A program made the translations under genes and the position numbers. A stretch of DNA of 10,252 bases from an uncultured Methylophilus sp. (GTDB taxonomy: Bacteria; Pseudomonadota; Gammaproteobacteria; Burkholderiales; Methylophilaceae): NCBI GenBank assembly GCA_936943315.1, contig CAKZJM010000068.1, positions 1-10,252 of the forward strand, given 5' to 3'. Positions 7,339 to 10,252 of the stretch are shown piece after piece. The first letter of the stretch is position 1; every line of letters begins with the position of its first letter. The notes under the pieces were generated by a model that worked only from the letters and a program-made list of their open reading frames with translations, ran no database searches and was not told where the DNA came from.

Positions 7339-9498
7339 GTTAAGATTTTCAATGCAACAGAAACGACTTACACTGGCACTTCTTCAGGTGATTTAGTTGT
7401 TGGTAATGACTTGGCTAATGAGATTTTTGGCGAAGGTGGTAATGACATCATCGTTGGAGGTGCTGGTGATGACACCATCATAGGCGGAGATGGAAATGAT
7501 CTCATTTCAGCTGGTGCCGGTGCTGATGGTGTTGATGGTGGTAACGGAAACGATATTATTGATGGTGGAGATGGCGACGATACGCTCTTTGGTGGAGATG
7601 GTAATGACTTCATCAGTGGAGGTGCTGGAAATGACACTATCTTAGGTGGGGAGGGTGATGATGTCCTGACTGGCGGAGAAGGTGATGACTACGTTGAGGG
7701 CGGCGATAGTAGCGCTGGGGATGAGACGGTAGATGGAAATCTTTTCTTGGCCACCTCACATGACCTTATGCTAGGCGGCGATGGCAACGATACTTTTGTA
7801 ATCGGCGATGAAGAAAGTGCTGAAGGTTTGTTTATTGATGCTGGCGTTTCTGGATTAGATAATGAGGGTAATCCAGCGAGATATATTGACAAGATTGAGG
7901 CAGAAGAAGGCAATGAAGACGCAGGCTTTCTGGTTTTTGACACTGTCACTGGTCAATATGTAGAGCTTGATGACGATATCGCAGAAGAAGTACAAACTGA
8001 TGTACGTTTAAATTTCGTTACTCGTCCTGGCTCATCTGCAATCAGCACTTTCGCAACAACTATTGCCGGTTACAATGCCGTTGATACTTTGGAATTTACT
8101 GAGTCTGGTGAGTTTGAAGATATTGTTTTCTCTGGTATTGAGCGTATTGAACTTGCCAGTGGGGTGAGTATCACGTTAGAGGCTGAGCAACTTGAAGAAA
8201 ATGGCGAGTCTTTAGCTCTAGGGGAAATCAACCCGGGTACCCATATTTACGGTGTCGCTGGTGGTGATGTAGAAAACGTTACCGTTGAACTTGAGTTTGA
8301 AGAGGAAGAGTTTGAGCCCGCTGCAACGATTGTGGGTGCCACTCCGGTTACCTATGATAAAGCGGTATTTGAGGTAGATGACTACTCGGTTGCTAACCTG
8401 TACCACAATGTTGATGTCACCTATGACGCTTCAGAAGGCGAAGATGGTAGCTTCACTCGCATTGACGGTGCTAACGAAGGTAGTGATGCACATGAGATCG
8501 TATTGGGTAGCGAAGGCGTTGACTACGCGACGATGCGCCTGGGTGATGACACTGTTTACGGTAACGGCGGCAATGACTTGCTCATCGGTCATGGCGGTGC
8601 TGACTACCTGGACGGTGGCGAAGGCAATGACATTTTTGTGATCGGCGGTTTTGGTAGTGGTGTGCAAGGCACGACTTCTAAGGCAGATGACGGTAACAAA
8701 GAGTGGATCGCGACAGGCGCTAAACACGATGTGATCGTGGGTGGTGACGGTGTGGATACGCTGCGTATCACCACTGGCATTGGCGCTAACACTAAAGCCA
8801 ACGGTACTGTGGTGCTTAATAACGACAACTTCAAGTCCATGGAAGTGGTGCAAGTGGGCGGTACAGTCGGTCGTTTGAACGTTGAAAACACTGACTTGCA
8901 GTTGCTCAATGATCATTACTACTTCAAGGCCAATGGCACAGTGGCTGATCTCTCCAACACTCTGGGTAACAACGGCGGCACTATCAACAATGTCGTGGTG
9001 GATGCTTCCGGCCTGACCACCAATGGCTTGCGTTTTGAAGGCAATGCCAACCAGCAGACCTTTATCGGTACCAGCAAGGCTGACGTATTTGTTGGCAATG
9101 GTGGCAACGATACACTGACTGGCGGCGGCGGTGCGGATACCTTTGTTTTCGGCAAAGTGTATGAGCAAGTCGTTACTGGCTCTTCTACCTCTGTGCAAAC
9201 TTACACCAACACGGCGTTTAACCTGACCGGGGTAGACACCATCACTGATTTCACCCGTGGCACCGACAAAATCGAGTTGCATCTGGATCAGTACAGCCAG
9301 TTGGCAGGGTTTAACAGCAGCATGCTGCGTGTGAACAGCACAGGCACTGCGCAAGACGCGAATGATTACCTGGTGTACAACACCACCACCAAAACGCTCA
9401 GCTACGACGCTGACGGTAATGGTAGCGGTGCCAAGGTAGACATCGCGATCCTGACCGGTGTGAACACATTGTCTACTTCTGACTTTGTGATCGTGTAA
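7333..9498 (+). CDS. RTX calcium-binding protein exported by type I secretion
   Basis: The product has 721 residues, is very acidic and has no cysteine, as is usual for type I substrates. It lacks an N-terminal signal peptide. GGxGxDxxx nonapeptides form a long array at about 31-125 with further runs at 146-158, 386-437 and 578-608; these fold into parallel beta-rolls that bind Ca2+ outside the cell. The C-terminus is serralysin-like (VDTITDFTRGTDKIELHLDQ, then LSYDADGNGSGAKVDIAIL) and ends in DFVIV, matching the uncleaved secretion signal of PrtD-type systems. No HExxH protease, lipase or other catalytic motif was found, so an S-layer, adhesin or matrix role fits better than a toxin; no acyltransferase gene is next to it. 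ATG 7333 is chosen for its AGGAG; an in-frame TTG at 7318 is less likely. The ABC exporter follows 65 bases downstream. GC rises from about 40% in the first half to about 56% in the last third. Confidence 0.93.
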   Translation: MAVKIFNATETTYTGTSSGDLVVGNDLANEIFGEGGNDIIVGGAGDDTIIGGDGNDLISAGAGADGVDGGNGNDIIDGGDGDDTLFGGDGNDFISGGAGNDTILGGEGDDVLTGGEGDDYVEGGDSSAGDETVDGNLFLATSHDLMLGGDGNDTFVIGDEESAEGLFIDAGVSGLDNEGNPARYIDKIEAEEGNEDAGFLVFDTVTGQYVELDDDIAEEVQTDVRLNFVTRPGSSAISTFATTIAGYNAVDTLEFTESGEFEDIVFSGIERIELASGVSITLEAEQLEENGESLALGEINPGTHIYGVAGGDVENVTVELEFEEEEFEPAATIVGATPVTYDKAVFEVDDYSVANLYHNVDVTYDASEGEDGSFTRIDGANEGSDAHEIVLGSEGVDYATMRLGDDTVYGNGGNDLLIGHGGADYLDGGEGNDIFVIGGFGSGVQGTTSKADDGNKEWIATGAKHDVIVGGDGVDTLRITTGIGANTKANGTVVLNNDNFKSMEVVQVGGTVGRLNVENTDLQLLNDHYYFKANGTVADLSNTLGNNGGTINNVVVDASGLTTNGLRFEGNANQQTFIGTSKADVFVGNGGNDTLTGGGGADTFVFGKVYEQVVTGSSTSVQTYTNTAFNLTGVDTITDFTRGTDKIELHLDQYSQLAGFNSSMLRVNSTGTAQDANDYLVYNTTTKTLSYDADGNGSGAKVDIAILTGVNTLSTSDFVIV
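7423..7707 (+). repeat. In-gene array of RTX nonapeptide-coding repeats
   Basis: Codons 31-125 of the RTX gene repeat a 27-base unit that encodes GGxGxDxxx, for example GGAGDDTII, GGDGNDLIS, GGDGDDTLF and GGEGDDVLT. The DNA keeps a recurring GGTGGAGATGG-like core although codons vary. Such arrays can gain or lose units by slippage or recombination. The shorter downstream RTX runs (residues 386-437 and 578-608) use more GC-rich codons. Confidence 0.85.
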
Positions 9499-9503
9499 TC
9501 AAT

Positions 9504-9537
9504 ATTGTGACGGGTGGGGAAGCCCGCCTGTCACAAT
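9504..9537 (+). terminator. 15-bp hairpin between RTX gene and ABC transporter gene (attenuator-like)
   Basis: ATTGTGAC plus GGGTGGG (9504-9518) pairs with CCCGCCT plus GTCACAAT (9523-9537) around a GAAG loop. This gives 15 pairs, two of them G-T wobbles. Only TCCTTA-type sequence follows, not a strong T-run. A strong hairpin with a weak tail directly after a type I substrate gene matches the known hlyA-hlyB arrangement, where partial termination gives abundant substrate and little transporter. No ops/RfaH element was found upstream. Confidence 0.65.
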
Positions 9538-9563
9538 TCCTTACGGAAGTTTTCATCGTCAAC

Positions 9564-10252
9564 ATGTGGTCGCAATCCGAGACTATTAAAGAGGTCCTGT
9601 CCGAGCTTTGGCCAGCGTGGCGCAAAGTCTGGCTGTTTGGCGTCGTGACGCATTTATTGATCCTGGTGCCTTCGTGGTACATGCTGGAAGTGTATGACCG
9701 TGTCATTAACAGCCGCAATGTCTCTACATTGTTGATGCTGACCCTACTGGCGACCTTTGCCTATGTGGTGATGGAAGCGCTGGAGTGGCAACGCCGGCAT
9801 GTGTTGCAGGCTGCCGCAAACCGCTTTGAGAGCCAGTTGCAGGCGCGTCTGTTTGAGCGTGTGTTTACCGCTAAACTGAGCATGCCTGAGTTTCCTGCGC
9901 AACAAGTCTTTTCTGATTTTTCTACGCTTAAAAGTACATTGCATTCTTCAGCGTTTTTAAGTCTGATGGATGCGCCTTTCTGCCTGATTTTTCTGGTGGC
10001 CGTATTCATGATTCACCCGGCACTCGGCTTGCTGACGTTGCTTGGCCTGTGTCTACAACTGGCACTCACTGTGCACAACCAGGCACGCGTGACGCCCATG
10101 ATGAAGCAGGCTAACCTGCATGCGCTGGAGTCGCAGCGTTATTTTGCCAGCATCAGCCGTCACGGCGATGTCATGCAGGCGATGCAGATGATGGCGCCGG
10201 TTGAACAGCGCTGGTTAAAAAGCCAGCATGGTTTTTTGTGGCAACAGGCATT
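9564..10252 (+). CDS. Type I secretion ABC transporter, PrtD family (5' part only)
   Basis: The open frame starts at ATG 9564 and runs off the right edge, so 229 residues of an expected 550-600 or so are visible. The N-terminal part matches the membrane domain of PrtD-like exporters: hydrophobic segment about 23-40 followed by PSWYMLEVYDRVINSRNVSTL (the family's YMLQVYDRV motif), a second segment about 54-70, then LMDAPFCLIFLVAVFMIHPALG and another long hydrophobic run. The Walker motifs would lie beyond the window. It would form the inner-membrane ATPase of a tripartite exporter with a membrane-fusion protein and a TolC-like channel, taking the preceding RTX protein directly to the outside. 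No N-terminal C39-type peptidase region is present, as expected for this branch. The only Shine-Dalgarno-like sequence (GGAAG, 9545-9549) is 14 bases from the ATG, which suggests weak translation. GC is about 57%, like the RTX 3' part. Confidence 0.9.
   Translation, partial: MWSQSETIKEVLSELWPAWRKVWLFGVVTHLLILVPSWYMLEVYDRVINSRNVSTLLMLTLLATFAYVVMEALEWQRRHVLQAAANRFESQLQARLFERVFTAKLSMPEFPAQQVFSDFSTLKSTLHSSAFLSLMDAPFCLIFLVAVFMIHPALGLLTLLGLCLQLALTVHNQARVTPMMKQANLHALESQRYFASISRHGDVMQAMQMMAPVEQRWLKSQHGFLWQQA

Noticed and set aside
7423..7707. CRISPR-like regular repeats
   Set aside because: The 27-base periodicity encodes RTX nonapeptides in an intact reading frame; there are no unique spacers between identical repeats.
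8431..9354. 307-residue open frame on the minus strand opposite the RTX gene
   Set aside because: It arises from the repetitive GGxGxD coding sequence read in reverse; the plus-strand protein is a clear RTX family member, and the reverse frame has no recognisable domain.
9473..10009. Several short minus-strand open frames at the right edge
   Set aside because: They lie opposite the RTX tail and the ABC transporter frame, whose plus-strand product carries diagnostic PrtD-family motifs.

Overview
The window reads as a chromosomal piece from a Gram-negative proteobacterium. A TonB-dependent outer-membrane receptor, signal-peptide exports and a type I secretion transporter all require an outer membrane. 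Moderate GC, the GTCATTCCCGC/GCGGGAATGAC repeat and the overall protein style suggest a betaproteobacterium, possibly of the Methylophilaceae/Nitrosomonadales type. That placement is an impression from reading, not a database result.

Layout. On the minus strand, 52-2040 encodes a protein of about eleven TPR repeats fused to a GT9/GT41-like glycosyltransferase domain, with a good sigma70-type promoter at 2086-2114. The 500-base divergent spacer that follows holds a REP-like double hairpin (2311-2381). On the plus strand, 2541-6050 encodes a very large STN-domain TonB-dependent receptor that most likely starts at a GTG. A 230-base leader with a long-range inverted repeat (6149-6252) comes next. 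It precedes three same-strand genes: a secreted protein of unknown function (6281-7264), a cysteine-free RTX calcium-binding protein with a type I secretion C-terminus (7333-9498), and the start of a PrtD-type type I secretion ABC transporter (9564 to the window edge). Each gap between these three genes carries a strong hairpin with a poor T-tract, which suggests partial terminators that grade expression.

How the genes may work together. The RTX protein and the ABC transporter form a clear substrate/exporter pair. The membrane-fusion and outer-membrane partners would be expected just past the right edge. The 327-residue protein has its own Sec signal, so it would reach the periplasm or surface by a different route and may be a partner of the RTX protein. 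The TPR-glycosyltransferase protein could modify surface polymers or proteins, and the receptor imports an unknown ligand. Joining all of these into one surface/uptake system is inference.

Most unusual points: a sharp GC shift inside the RTX gene (about 40% to about 56%), the structured leader at 6149-6252, and a 23-base match (one mismatch) to the 5' end of 16S rRNA lying exactly over the RTX ribosome-binding site and start codon.
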